Part shown: positions 1 through 6,833 of the stretch, piece by piece
Numbering within the stretch: the first letter of the stretch is position 1
How the letters are laid out: every line of letters starts with the position of its first letter
From: Hungatella sp. UBA5385
GTDB lineage: Bacteria; Bacillota; Clostridia; Lachnospirales; Lachnospiraceae
Direction of reading: 5' to 3'
NCBI GenBank assembly: GCA_002409995.1
Contig: DHOR01000057.1
Coordinates: 1-45,929, forward strand
Length of the DNA stretch: 45,929 bases
Notes under the pieces: generated by a model
Seen by the model: the letters and a program-made list of their open reading frames with translations, nothing else
Databases searched by the model: none
Told to the model about the DNA's origin: nothing
Program-made: the position numbers and the translations under genes

Positions 1-5
1 GGTAG

Positions 6-183
6 GTTACGGTTACGGTTAAATCCTATATTCTATATTTTTACTTTTTATATATTTTATTTTTTTTACTAAATAAAATCTATTAAGAACATCTACGTTT
101 AACCGTAACCAACCGTGACCGCCTTATTTTATCAGCATTTCAACCGTAACTACTAACCGTAACCAACCGTAACTAACCACTAC
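6..183. repeat. Cluster of GTTACGGTT / AACCGTAAC boxes with a 13-bp inverted repeat
   Basis: The 9-mer AACCGTAAC occurs at 101-109, 142-150, 155-163 and 165-173, with near copies at 111-119 and 175-183. Its reverse complement GTTACGGTT occurs twice, overlapping, at 6-14 and 12-20. TTTAACCGTAACC at 98-110 is the exact inverted partner of 11-23, and the two flank a strongly AT-rich stretch. The boxes lie directly upstream of the gene at 207, so they may be operator or replication/transfer protein sites of the mobile element (inference). The repeats may continue beyond the left edge of the window. Confidence 0.75.
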
Positions 184-206
184 CAAAGAAGGGAAAGGGT
201 GATTGT

Positions 207-647
207 ATGTTTGGAAAGAAAAAATTAAAAGAAGTTGTTGGAACTCATTTATCAGGTTTAGACGTTCCAGAAAATATTATTGTTTGTTTTGGTTTATCAG
301 ATGATGGTATAAAGATAACCGTACCCAGTATGAAAAAAGAATATAATATTGCTCTTAGTAAAATTCAAAGTATTAATTACTACAATGAAACAGAAGTTGA
401 AAAATATATTGATTCATCACTTGGTAAAGCAATTATTGGTGCTGCTACATTTGGTGTAATAGGTGCAGTTATAGGAAGCAGACCAAAATCAAAAGAAAGG
501 AAGACTGTTCATTTTTATTTGAATGTGGATTATTCAGATAAACAGATTGTAATAGAATCTGATAATGGTTTTGCTGTTGGTTCTATAGTTGATTTTTTCA
601 AAAAACTGAAACCTGAATCCCGTAACACTCAAACAATCGAACTATAA
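207..647 (+). CDS. Small protein of unknown function with a glycine-zipper-like segment
   Basis: This is a 146-residue protein that I do not recognise by name. The N-terminal half (about 15-70) reads as mixed beta strands, loosely like a small PH-like or GRAM-like fold. Residues about 73-92 form a hydrophobic glycine-rich stretch (GKAIIGAATFGVIGAVIG), like glycine zippers in membrane-associated small proteins. The C-terminal half returns to charged beta-like sequence and ends in a basic helix (VDFFKKLK). There is no signal peptide. The ATG follows an AAAGGG ribosome binding site. Base composition is clearly more AT-rich than in the ribosomal genes, in keeping with mobile-element cargo. It is separated from the integrase by a 157-bp gap holding a hairpin (659-686). 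A role in the element is an inference from position only. Confidence 0.6.
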   Translation: MFGKKKLKEVVGTHLSGLDVPENIIVCFGLSDDGIKITVPSMKKEYNIALSKIQSINYYNETEVEKYIDSSLGKAIIGAATFGVIGAVIGSRPKSKERKTVHFYLNVDYSDKQIVIESDNGFAVGSIVDFFKKLKPESRNTQTIEL

Positions 648-658
648 CTAAAAAGGTG

Positions 659-686
659 AACCCCAACCATTGCAGTGGTCAGGGTT
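659..686 (+). other. Stem-loop between the unknown gene and the integrase
   Basis: AACCC at 659-663 pairs with GGGTT at 682-686, and ACCA at 666-669 with TGGT at 676-679, closing a 6-nt loop. No T-run follows, so it is more likely a processing or attenuating hairpin than a simple terminator. Confidence 0.45.
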
Positions 687-804
687 CGGAAACCTCAAAC
701 AAGAAAGGACTGACACGATGGTCAATGAGAACTTGAAAAAGGCTATGCACTCATATTATAACATTTCAGTCCTAATTTTACAACAAAGGAAAGGACTGAT
801 TTTA

Positions 805-1857
805 ATGAAATTACCTAACGGTTACGGTTCAGTTTATAAACTGCCCGGCAACAGAAGAAAACCTTGGGCGGTCAGGATAACCGTGTCAAGAAAAGAAGAC
901 AAAGAAGGTTCCACACACTGGAAATATAAATACTTGGGGTATTATGAAACCCAGGCAGAAGCCTTGACAGCACTGGCACACTTTAATGAAAATCCATATG
1001 ACATTGAAGCAAATAAAATCACCTTTGCAGAAGTGTTTGAAAAGTGGTCTGCTGAACATTACCCTAAAATTTCCAAATCCAATGTACAGGGTTATAACGC
1101 ATCCTACCTCTTATGTGATCAAATCAAGGGGCTACGGTTCAATGACATAAAGAAAAATCATTTACAAGGTGTTGTTGATGATTGTGGAAAGAATTACCCT
1201 ACACTTCGAAAACTTAAAGTACTTTTTACAATGCTTTATAAATTTGCTCTACAAAATGATATATGCAGTAAAGACTATGCACAATACGTTGACATTATCC
1301 AATACAAGGATAAAAACCCTAATGCATTCAACCGGAAACCTTTCAGTAAAAAAGAAATTGAAACAGTATGGAAGTGGAAGGACACTAATGAATACATAAC
1401 GGTTATTTTAATGCTGATCTATTGTGGATGTCGAATTAGTGAATTGCTTGATTTGAAAAAAGAAAATGTGAATCTTGAAGAAAGGTGGTTTGATATTACT
1501 GCATCAAAGACTGAATCAGGAATCAGGAAAACACCCATTGCCAATAAGGTACTACCCTTCTTTGAATATTGGTATAACAAGAATGACTGTGAATATCTTC
1601 TTTCTACACCTGACGGTAAACACTTTGAATACAGAAATTATTATGATTCTTATTGGACACCGTTTGTTGAACAGATGGGAATGACAAATCACCGCCCACA
1701 TGATACCCGGCACACAACGGTTACACTTTTGACTGCTGCGGGTGTAGATGACAAAATCATTAAGAAGATTGTTGGTCACAAAGGGCAATCAGTAACAGAA
1801 GTGGTCTATACCCATTTTGAGATTCAGCAGTTGATTGAAGCCATTGATAAGATATAA
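805..1857 (+). CDS. Tyrosine recombinase (integrase) of an integrative element, Tn916-Int type
   Basis: Site-specific recombinase that would integrate and excise the element whose right end lies here. From the ATG at 805 the protein has 350 residues. Residues about 1-62 form the arm-binding domain typical of this family, beginning MKLPNGYGSVYK. About 70-165 is the SAM-like core-binding domain, and about 175-350 the catalytic domain. The full catalytic set is visible: R210 (GCRISELL), K235, H299 and R302 (HDTRH), H325 (GHKG) and the nucleophile Y335 (VVYTHF), so it looks active. I chose 805 because it follows a good AAAGGA site and matches the usual family N-terminus. An in-frame ATG at 718 with the same GAAAGGACTGA box would give 379 residues. 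The gene converges on rpsI and sits within about 150 bp of it, which fits rpsI as the attachment gene. Confidence 0.93.
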   Translation: MKLPNGYGSVYKLPGNRRKPWAVRITVSRKEDKEGSTHWKYKYLGYYETQAEALTALAHFNENPYDIEANKITFAEVFEKWSAEHYPKISKSNVQGYNASYLLCDQIKGLRFNDIKKNHLQGVVDDCGKNYPTLRKLKVLFTMLYKFALQNDICSKDYAQYVDIIQYKDKNPNAFNRKPFSKKEIETVWKWKDTNEYITVILMLIYCGCRISELLDLKKENVNLEERWFDITASKTESGIRKTPIANKVLPFFEYWYNKNDCEYLLSTPDGKHFEYRNYYDSYWTPFVEQMGMTNHRPHDTRHTTVTLLTAAGVDDKIIKKIVGHKGQSVTEVVYTHFEIQQLIEAIDKI

Positions 1858-1888
1858 AAAAAAGACCCCAGTACATAACGTACTGGGG
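1856..1888. terminator. Bidirectional terminator between integrase and rpsI
   Basis: CCCCAGTAC at 1866-1874 pairs perfectly with GTACTGGGG at 1880-1888 around a 5-nt loop. On the - strand it is followed by eight Ts (A-run 1856-1863), a strong intrinsic terminator for transcription leaving rpsI. On the + strand the tail (TTGATTTCTT) is weaker and would end the integrase message. It lies inside the element, so the element seems to supply a replacement terminator to the ribosomal operon. Confidence 0.85.
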
Positions 1889-1897
1889 TTGATTTCT

Positions 1898-1941
1898 TGT
1901 AAGCAACGTGTAAGCAACCTGTAAGAAACTGTGTAAAGATG
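1898..1941. repeat. Direct repeats with 11-bp period, probable integrase arm sites (attR region)
   Basis: TGTAAGCAAC at 1898-1907 and 1909-1918 is followed by TGTAAGAAAC at 1920-1929 and a weaker TGTAAAGATG at 1932-1941. The spacing of 11, 11 and 12 bp puts the copies on one face of the helix. They lie between the integrase and the rpsI stop codon, where arm-type binding sites of tyrosine recombinases are expected. The core crossover should lie between here and about 2030. The matching left junction is outside the window. Confidence 0.6.
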
Positions 1942-2008
1942 TGATAAGATATATAAGGCTTGAACCCTTGTTTTATCGGCATCTTCTCTTTTCTGATAAT
2001 GGTTAGAC

Positions 2009-2401
2009 TTATCTCTTTGAAAACTGTGGCGCACGACGAGCTGCCTTAAGTCCGTATTTCTTTCTCTCTTTCATTCTTGGATCTCTGGTTAAAAATCCTG
2101 CCTTCTTAAGAATAGGACGATAGTCCCCATCTGCCTGAAGTAATGCTCTAGAAATACCGTGTCTGATAGCTCCAGCCTGTCCTGTGAAGCCACCGCCGTG
2201 TACGTTTACTAATACGTCAAACTTATCTACAGTCTCTGTAGCTACAAGTGGCTGACGTACTACTAACTTTAATGTCTCAAGACCTAAATACTGGTCGATG
2301 TCTCTTTTATTGATTGTGATCTTGCCTGTACCTGGTACTAAATATACTCTGGCAATCGATTTCTTTCTTCTGCCTGTTCCGTAAAATTTTGCATTAGCCA
2401 T
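2009..2401 (-). CDS. rpsI: 30S ribosomal protein S9
   Basis: 130 residues, the usual length for bacterial uS9. The N-terminus carries the family motif FYGTGRRKKSIARVYL, and the C-terminus is the basic tail ending QFSKR that reaches the P-site tRNA in the 30S head. The ATG follows AAAGGAGGAAG. It lies 28 bp downstream of rplM in the conserved rplM-rpsI operon and shares the promoter upstream of rplM. The integrase-bearing element sits immediately after its stop codon. The reading frame and C-terminus look intact, so insertion has preserved or restored the end of the gene. Confidence 0.98.
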   Translation of the reverse strand: MANAKFYGTGRRKKSIARVYLVPGTGKITINKRDIDQYLGLETLKLVVRQPLVATETVDKFDVLVNVHGGGFTGQAGAIRHGISRALLQADGDYRPILKKAGFLTRDPRMKERKKYGLKAARRAPQFSKR

Positions 2402-2429
2402 GATAACTTCCTCCTTTCAGCACCTCTGA

Positions 2430-2864
2430 TTAAAATTTGATCTCTAAAGCTTCTGGTTTCTGAGCTGCATTGTCATGTTCCGGACCTGCGTAAACATGAA
2501 GCTTCTTGTTCATGCTTCTTCCTAAAGGTCCCTTTGGAAGCATACCCTTAACTGCTAATTCAATTACCTTCTCAGGTTTCTTAGCCATCATCTCGCCTAA
2601 AGTTGTCTCTTTCATTCCACCAACGTACTCAGAGTGGTTGTAATAGATCTTCTGCTCTAATTTCTTACCTGTTACTTTGATCTTCTCTGCATTGATTACA
2701 ATTACATAATCACCGCAATCCATATGTGGTGTGTAAATCGGTTTGTTCTTACCTCTTAATACTTTTGCTACTTCTGAAGCAAGACGTCCTAATGTATGTC
2801 CTGTAGCGTCAACTACGTACCATTTTCTTTCAATTGTTGCTGGACTAGCCATAAAAGTCTTCAT
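2430..2864 (-). CDS. rplM: 50S ribosomal protein L13
   Basis: uL13, an early-assembly 50S protein, 144 residues. The motifs WYVVDATGHTLGRLAS near the N-terminus and GMLPKGPLGR near residue 108 are diagnostic. A short MKTFMASPATIER extension precedes the core, as commonly seen in Clostridia. The ATG follows AACAGGAGG. It is the first gene of the rplM-rpsI operon, with its own consensus promoter and a leader of about 100 nt in which L13 autoregulation would be expected. Confidence 0.98.
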   Translation of the reverse strand: MKTFMASPATIERKWYVVDATGHTLGRLASEVAKVLRGKNKPIYTPHMDCGDYVIVINAEKIKVTGKKLEQKIYYNHSEYVGGMKETTLGEMMAKKPEKVIELAVKGMLPKGPLGRSMNKKLHVYAGPEHDNAAQKPEALEIKF

Positions 2865-2963
2865 TGGTTAACCTCCTGTTAATTATGGTTATTAATGTTT
2901 AAAACTCTATTAAAAACACTCACTCCGGGGCATTGGCTTAAGCATTTTCATCTAATGTCACAG
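2865..2963 (-). promoter_or_regulatory. 5' leader of rplM-rpsI, candidate L13 leader RNA
   Basis: Transcription from the promoter at 2970-2998 gives about 98 nt of untranslated RNA before rplM. L13 leader RNAs that bind L13 are known in this position in Firmicutes. The leader contains the self-complementary GCTTAAGC followed by a GC-rich CCCCGGAG element, but I could not fit the family consensus with certainty by eye. Confidence 0.45.
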
Positions 2964-2969
2964 TTATTT

Positions 2970-2998
2970 ATTATATAATATATAACCTTGGGTGTCAA
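2970..2998 (-). promoter_or_regulatory. Sigma-A promoter of rplM-rpsI
   Basis: Read on the - strand, TTGACA (2993-2998) and TATAAT (2970-2975) are separated by 17 bp, a perfect consensus match placed about 100 bp before rplM. Confidence 0.92.
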
Positions 2999-3030
2999 CC
3001 TCTTTTTCCCATAAAATCGAGGTTTTTCAG

Positions 3031-4101
3031 TTATTTTTTCGTTTTAAACCACACATATGGGCTCTCTCCGGCAAGCTCTAAGGTTTCCTTTTCCATTTCA
3101 GGAGAAACACTCATTTTTATAAAATTATAATACCCATAGTCTCTGTCTGTCTCGATTCGCTCTAAACCCTCCTGATCCTGTACATAAACAAGCTCTGCAC
3201 CATTTCTTACAGCCTGATGCACCACCCGGATTAACATTCTTTCAAAATCCTCTTCTCTGCATCTCCTTATAATAAGGAAGGCTTTTTTCTCACTTAAAAC
3301 CTCAGTCTGTATTAAACGGTAACACCAGTACTTATTTTCGCCCTCAATCACAGTCTCTAACTCTTCCTCAAACTGAAGGCTGATGAGAGTCAAACCTTTT
3401 GCTGCCGCCTTGGGACCGGCTGCATTACGGTCTCTCGCATCCAATATCTCTTCCACATGCTCAGGCGGATATACTCCCATTCCTACCTTCATCAGAGTAC
3501 CCGCTATAATCCTCACCATATTATAGAGGAAACCGCTTCCGCTGATGCGTATAGTAATCAAATCCCCCGTCTTATCAACAGTAAGACTATAAATAGTCCG
3601 AACCGTCTCCTCAACCTGGGTGCGCACAGTACAAAAGCTTTTAAAATCATGTTCTCCAACCAGGTAAGCAGCTCCCTGTTTCATCTTTTCCACATCCAAA
3701 GGGAAATAACAAAAGTGAGTATATAGCCGCATGGTAGGCATATCAATCTTTCTATTTAAAATCTTATATTCATAAGTCTTTATACAATTATGCTTTCTGG
3801 GATGGTAATCAAGAGGTACCTCTTCAGACTGTAATACCCGTATATCATCAGGCAGACGCTGATTTAAAGCAAAACAGATTTTGTCAGCAGGCATTCGGTT
3901 CTCTGTTTCGAATACTGCCACATTTCCCTCAGAATGAACTCCGGAGTCGGTTCTGCTGGCACCTGTTACAACAACAGGCTCCTTCAATAGGTTTGTCAGC
4001 GCCTTATTCAAAACTTCCTCTATGGTAATTCCATTCTTTTGTATCTGCCAGCCGCAATAATTTGTTCCATCATATGCAACTATCAACTTAACACGTTTCA
4101 T
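3031..4101 (-). CDS. truA: tRNA pseudouridine(38-40) synthase TruA with a C-terminal extension
   Basis: Isomerises uridines 38-40 of the tRNA anticodon stem-loop. The N-terminal lobe starts KLIVAYDGTNYCGWQ. The catalytic aspartate is D52 in SRTDSGVH. The second lobe carries the usual GSGFLYNMVRIIAGTL near 189-204, and the canonical fold ends near residue 246 (LTLISLQFEEE). The protein is 356 residues, about 100 longer than ordinary TruA. The extra part (about 250-356) is acidic/basic mixed, predicted soluble, and I do not recognise its domain. The ATG follows GGGAGG. It sits between ecfT and rplM, its usual place in Firmicutes, and is preceded by the palindrome at 4116-4168. Confidence 0.93.
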   Translation of the reverse strand: MKRVKLIVAYDGTNYCGWQIQKNGITIEEVLNKALTNLLKEPVVVTGASRTDSGVHSEGNVAVFETENRMPADKICFALNQRLPDDIRVLQSEEVPLDYHPRKHNCIKTYEYKILNRKIDMPTMRLYTHFCYFPLDVEKMKQGAAYLVGEHDFKSFCTVRTQVEETVRTIYSLTVDKTGDLITIRISGSGFLYNMVRIIAGTLMKVGMGVYPPEHVEEILDARDRNAAGPKAAAKGLTLISLQFEEELETVIEGENKYWCYRLIQTEVLSEKKAFLIIRRCREEDFERMLIRVVHQAVRNGAELVYVQDQEGLERIETDRDYGYYNFIKMSVSPEMEKETLELAGESPYVWFKTKK

Positions 4102-4115
4102 AATTCCTCCCGTTA

Positions 4116-4168
4116 TTTAAATCTGGGGTTCGACCCTTTGTATCAAAGGGTCGAACCCCAGATTTAAA
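4116..4168. repeat. Perfect 53-nt palindromic element, copy 1
   Basis: The 35-nt core at 4125-4159 has 16-nt arms (GGGGTTCGACCCTTTG and its complement) around the loop TAT. It is extended by a further 9 complementary bases on each side (4116-4124 with 4160-4168). The core is the exact reverse complement of the core at 8738-8772. The right arm covers the ecfT stop codon (4164-4166), so the hairpin forms right at the end of ecfT and about 15 bp before truA. No T-run follows on either strand. Confidence 0.95.
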
Positions 4169-4958
4169 AACGCAGCACAATAATCACTGCCATATACAAT
4201 ACATAGATAAAATATGTCAAATAATCCCGTTTTCCATAGTGAAGAGGCTTCATCTTGGTTCTGCCTTCACCGCCTCTGTAACATCGCGCCTCCATAGCCA
4301 TAGCAAGGTCTGTTGCCCGCCGGAATGCAGAGATAAACAGTGGTACCAGAAGGGGAATCATATTCTTTGCCCTCTGTATTAAATTACCTGTTTCAAAATC
4401 AGCGCCTCTTGCCATCTGAGCTTTCATAATCTTATCTGTTTCCTCAACAAGAATCGGAATAAAACGAAGGGCAATGGACATCATCATGGATATCTCATGA
4501 ACAGGTACTCTGATCTTATTTAAAAAGCCCAGACTTTTCTCCAATCCGTCAGTCAGCGAATTAGGGGTTGTGGTTAAAGTCATAATAGAAGAACCGATCA
4601 CCAGGTACATGAGACGGATTCCCATAAATCCTGCAACCCGAATTCCTTCCTTTGTGATTTTTAAAAATCCAAGCTTAAAAATAACCTCTCCCTGTGTCAG
4701 AAACAAATTAAAGCTGACACTGATCAGCAGTAAAAATACAATCGCCTTTAATCCCCTTATCATAAATCGGAAGGGAACATGACTGAACCTAATGGCAGCA
4801 GCCAAAAATACAGTAGCAACCAGATAAGCCCATATATTATTTGCAACAAATAAGGATATGATAAACACCATAGTCCCAAACAGCTTAGTCCTGGGATCAA
4901 GCCTGTGCAGCACTGAATCCACCGGATAGTACTGTCCAAGTGTAATATCTCTTAACAT
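4164..4958 (-). CDS. ecfT: ECF transporter transmembrane component EcfT
   Basis: Membrane scaffold of a group II energy-coupling-factor transporter. It joins the EcfA1/EcfA2 ATPases to interchangeable S components. About 264 residues from the ATG at 4958, which follows GGGAG; an in-frame TTG 12 bp upstream is less likely. Hydrophobic segments cluster near 20-60, 70-90, 105-125 and at the C-terminus (about 240-262). The two family ATPase-coupling motifs are present as AQMARGADF (near 180) and MEARCYRGG (near 220); the second is ARC instead of the usual ARG. It is the third gene of the ecfA1-ecfA2-ecfT operon, 34 bp after ecfA2. Confidence 0.94.
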   Translation of the reverse strand: MLRDITLGQYYPVDSVLHRLDPRTKLFGTMVFIISLFVANNIWAYLVATVFLAAAIRFSHVPFRFMIRGLKAIVFLLLISVSFNLFLTQGEVIFKLGFLKITKEGIRVAGFMGIRLMYLVIGSSIMTLTTTPNSLTDGLEKSLGFLNKIRVPVHEISMMMSIALRFIPILVEETDKIMKAQMARGADFETGNLIQRAKNMIPLLVPLFISAFRRATDLAMAMEARCYRGGEGRTKMKPLHYGKRDYLTYFIYVLYMAVIIVLRF

Positions 4959-4992
4959 AGTATCTCCCAATCAGAAAGGATTGCCTTTCTGT

Positions 4993-5841
4993 CTATTTTT
5001 TCAAAAGCCTTAATATCTCATCTCTGGCTTCTTCTACAGTAGTAATTTCATCATTGATAGGAACTCCATGGTCCCGTAAGGTATGGACTACATAAGTAAT
5101 CTGAGGTGCAGCCAGTCCAATGGCTTCCAGCTTTTTATAATGCTTAAACACTTCCTTCGGTACATCATCGTATACCTTTTCCCCATGGTTCATCACAAGA
5201 ATACGGTCAACATATCTTGCAATATCTTCCATACTGTGGGAAACCAGAATAATTGTCATCTTCTTCTCATTATGAAGACGTTCAATCTGATCCAGAATCT
5301 CATCTCTGCCTTTAGGGTCCAGCCCTGCTGTTGGCTCATCAAGAATCAGGACCTCCGGCTCCATAGCCAGAACTCCTGCAATTGCCACGCGTCTCTTCTG
5401 ACCGCCAGACAGTTCAAAGGGCGACTGCTTATAAAAGCTCTCATCAAGACCAACCATTGTCAGAGCTTCCTTTGCTCTTGCTTCAATCTCCTCTTTAGAC
5501 AGCCCTTGATTCTTAGGACCAAAACAAACATCAGTAAATACATCAATTTCAAATAATTGATGCTCCGGATATTGAAATACAAGCCCTACCTGATTTCTCA
5601 GAGAGCGCATTTTAAAATCCGCATCATAAATGTTCTTGCCATTATAATAAATAGCCCCGTCTGTAGCCTTAATCAGCCCATTTAGATGCTGAATCAATGT
5701 GGATTTACCAGATCCCGTATGACCAATGAGACCAATAAACTCCCCATCTTTTATTTCTAAATTAATATCCTTTAGGGCATGCTGCTCAAAAGCAGTCCCC
5801 TGCCCATAGATATAATTCAAATGTTCTACTTTAATTGCCAT
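4993..5841 (-). CDS. ecfA2: ECF transporter ATP-binding protein EcfA2
   Basis: One of the two ABC ATPases that power the ECF transporter. From the ATG at 5841, preceded by GGAGAT, it has 282 residues. An in-frame GTG at 5853 is judged upstream of the real start. Visible motifs are Walker A GHTGSGKST (40-48), Q-loop Q90, signature LSGGQ (144-148), Walker B VLILDEPTAGLDP with E169, and switch histidine H202. The C-terminal part after about 225 is the EcfA dimerisation and regulatory region. It starts 13 bp after ecfA1 and pairs with it in an asymmetric ATPase dimer under EcfT. Confidence 0.96.
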   Translation of the reverse strand: MAIKVEHLNYIYGQGTAFEQHALKDINLEIKDGEFIGLIGHTGSGKSTLIQHLNGLIKATDGAIYYNGKNIYDADFKMRSLRNQVGLVFQYPEHQLFEIDVFTDVCFGPKNQGLSKEEIEARAKEALTMVGLDESFYKQSPFELSGGQKRRVAIAGVLAMEPEVLILDEPTAGLDPKGRDEILDQIERLHNEKKMTIILVSHSMEDIARYVDRILVMNHGEKVYDDVPKEVFKHYKKLEAIGLAAPQITYVVHTLRDHGVPINDEITTVEEARDEILRLLKK

Positions 5842-5854
5842 GTTTATCTCCACT

Positions 5855-6736
5855 CTAAAGCTTTATCTGATCCGGAAATCGCTCCGCAAATACAGGAAGT
5901 AAGTATTCCATCAGCTCCTCCAAAGTCAAAATGCCATCAGGCAGTTCCACTCCATTCTTCTGAAGCTCATAAGCCAGTTCCGTAACCTGAGGTACATCAA
6001 GACGGTAAGATTTCAGCTCCTCCACTCTTGAAAATACTTCCTTTGGTGTTCCCTGCATTACAACCTTGCCATCATCCATAACAATAACACGGTCTGCATG
6101 AATAACCTCTTCCATATAATGTGTAATTAGTATAACCGTAATACCTTCTTTGCGGTTTAATTCTCCTACAGTTTTTACAACTTCCTTCCTGCCGGTTGGA
6201 TCAAGCATAGCAGTAGGCTCGTCCAGTACGATACACTCCGGCTTCATTGCCATAACACCGGCAATGGCAACCCTCTGCTTCTGACCTCCTGACAGCTTAT
6301 TGGGGGACTTCATACGGTAGGCAGCCATGCCCACAGCTTCCAGACTCTCATCCACCCGTTTCCATATCTCATCTGTGGGAACACCCAGATTCTCCGGTCC
6401 AAATCCCACATCCTCTTCCACAACATTGCCAATAATCTGATTATCAGGATTCTGAAATACCATTCCAGTCCTTTTGCGGACTTCCCATAGATTTTCTTCT
6501 TTGGAGGTATCCAGTCCCTGAATCCACACAGTTCCTTCTGTAGGCAGCAAAATAGCATTCAGCTGTTTGGCAAAGGTTGATTTACCAGAACCGTTATGAC
6601 CTAAAATAGCCACAAATTGTCCCGCTTCTATATCAAGGCTGACTCCGTCAATTGCACGGTTCACTTCCTCAACGTTTTCCTCTTCATCTCTTCGAATATA
6701 GTCAAATATAAGCTTTGACGTCTTAATGATTCCCAT
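5855..6736 (-). CDS. ecfA1: ECF transporter ATP-binding protein EcfA1
   Basis: Partner ATPase of EcfA2, 293 residues. Motifs are Walker A GHNGSGKST (46-54), Q95 in VFQNPDNQ, signature LSGGQ (148-152), Walker B with E173, and H206. The sequence MLDP after the Walker B glutamate, in place of GLDP, is typical of EcfA1. It is the first gene of the ecfA1-ecfA2-ecfT operon and has its own promoter (6783-6811). Its ribosome binding site AAAGG lies in an 11-bp arm that could pair with a copy upstream of that promoter. In many Firmicutes this gene directly follows rplQ; here about 4.8 kb intervene. Confidence 0.96.
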   Translation of the reverse strand: MGIIKTSKLIFDYIRRDEEENVEEVNRAIDGVSLDIEAGQFVAILGHNGSGKSTFAKQLNAILLPTEGTVWIQGLDTSKEENLWEVRKRTGMVFQNPDNQIIGNVVEEDVGFGPENLGVPTDEIWKRVDESLEAVGMAAYRMKSPNKLSGGQKQRVAIAGVMAMKPECIVLDEPTAMLDPTGRKEVVKTVGELNRKEGITVILITHYMEEVIHADRVIVMDDGKVVMQGTPKEVFSRVEELKSYRLDVPQVTELAYELQKNGVELPDGILTLEELMEYLLPVFAERFPDQIKL

Positions 6737-6740
6737 AAAT

Positions 6741-6831
6741 GCCCTTTCTTTCCATCAACAATCAATACACATATGTCCCATAATTTTAGATGAATTTCTT
6801 CAAACAGTCAAGCGGTATCCAAAGAAAGGGC
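6741..6831 (-). promoter_or_regulatory. 11-bp inverted repeat enclosing the ecfA1 promoter and overlapping its RBS
   Basis: GCCCTTTCTTT at 6741-6751 and AAAGAAAGGGC at 6821-6831 are perfect inverted repeats. On the - strand the proximal arm contains the ecfA1 Shine-Dalgarno sequence. RNA reading through from the M24 gene carries both arms and could hide the ribosome binding site. RNA started at the internal promoter lacks the distal arm. Confidence 0.6.
6783..6811 (-). promoter_or_regulatory. Promoter of ecfA1-ecfA2-ecfT
   Basis: On the - strand TTGACT (6806-6811) and TAAAAT (6783-6788) are 17 bp apart, about 50 bp before ecfA1. Confidence 0.75.
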
Positions 6832-6833
6832 TA

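Noticed and set aside
4125..4159. tRNA fragment
   Set aside because: GGTTCGA resembles a tRNA T-arm, but the whole segment is a symmetrical palindrome without acceptor or anticodon stems.
5083..5556. 157-residue frame opposite ecfA2
   Set aside because: Antisense shadow of a strongly conserved ABC ATPase.
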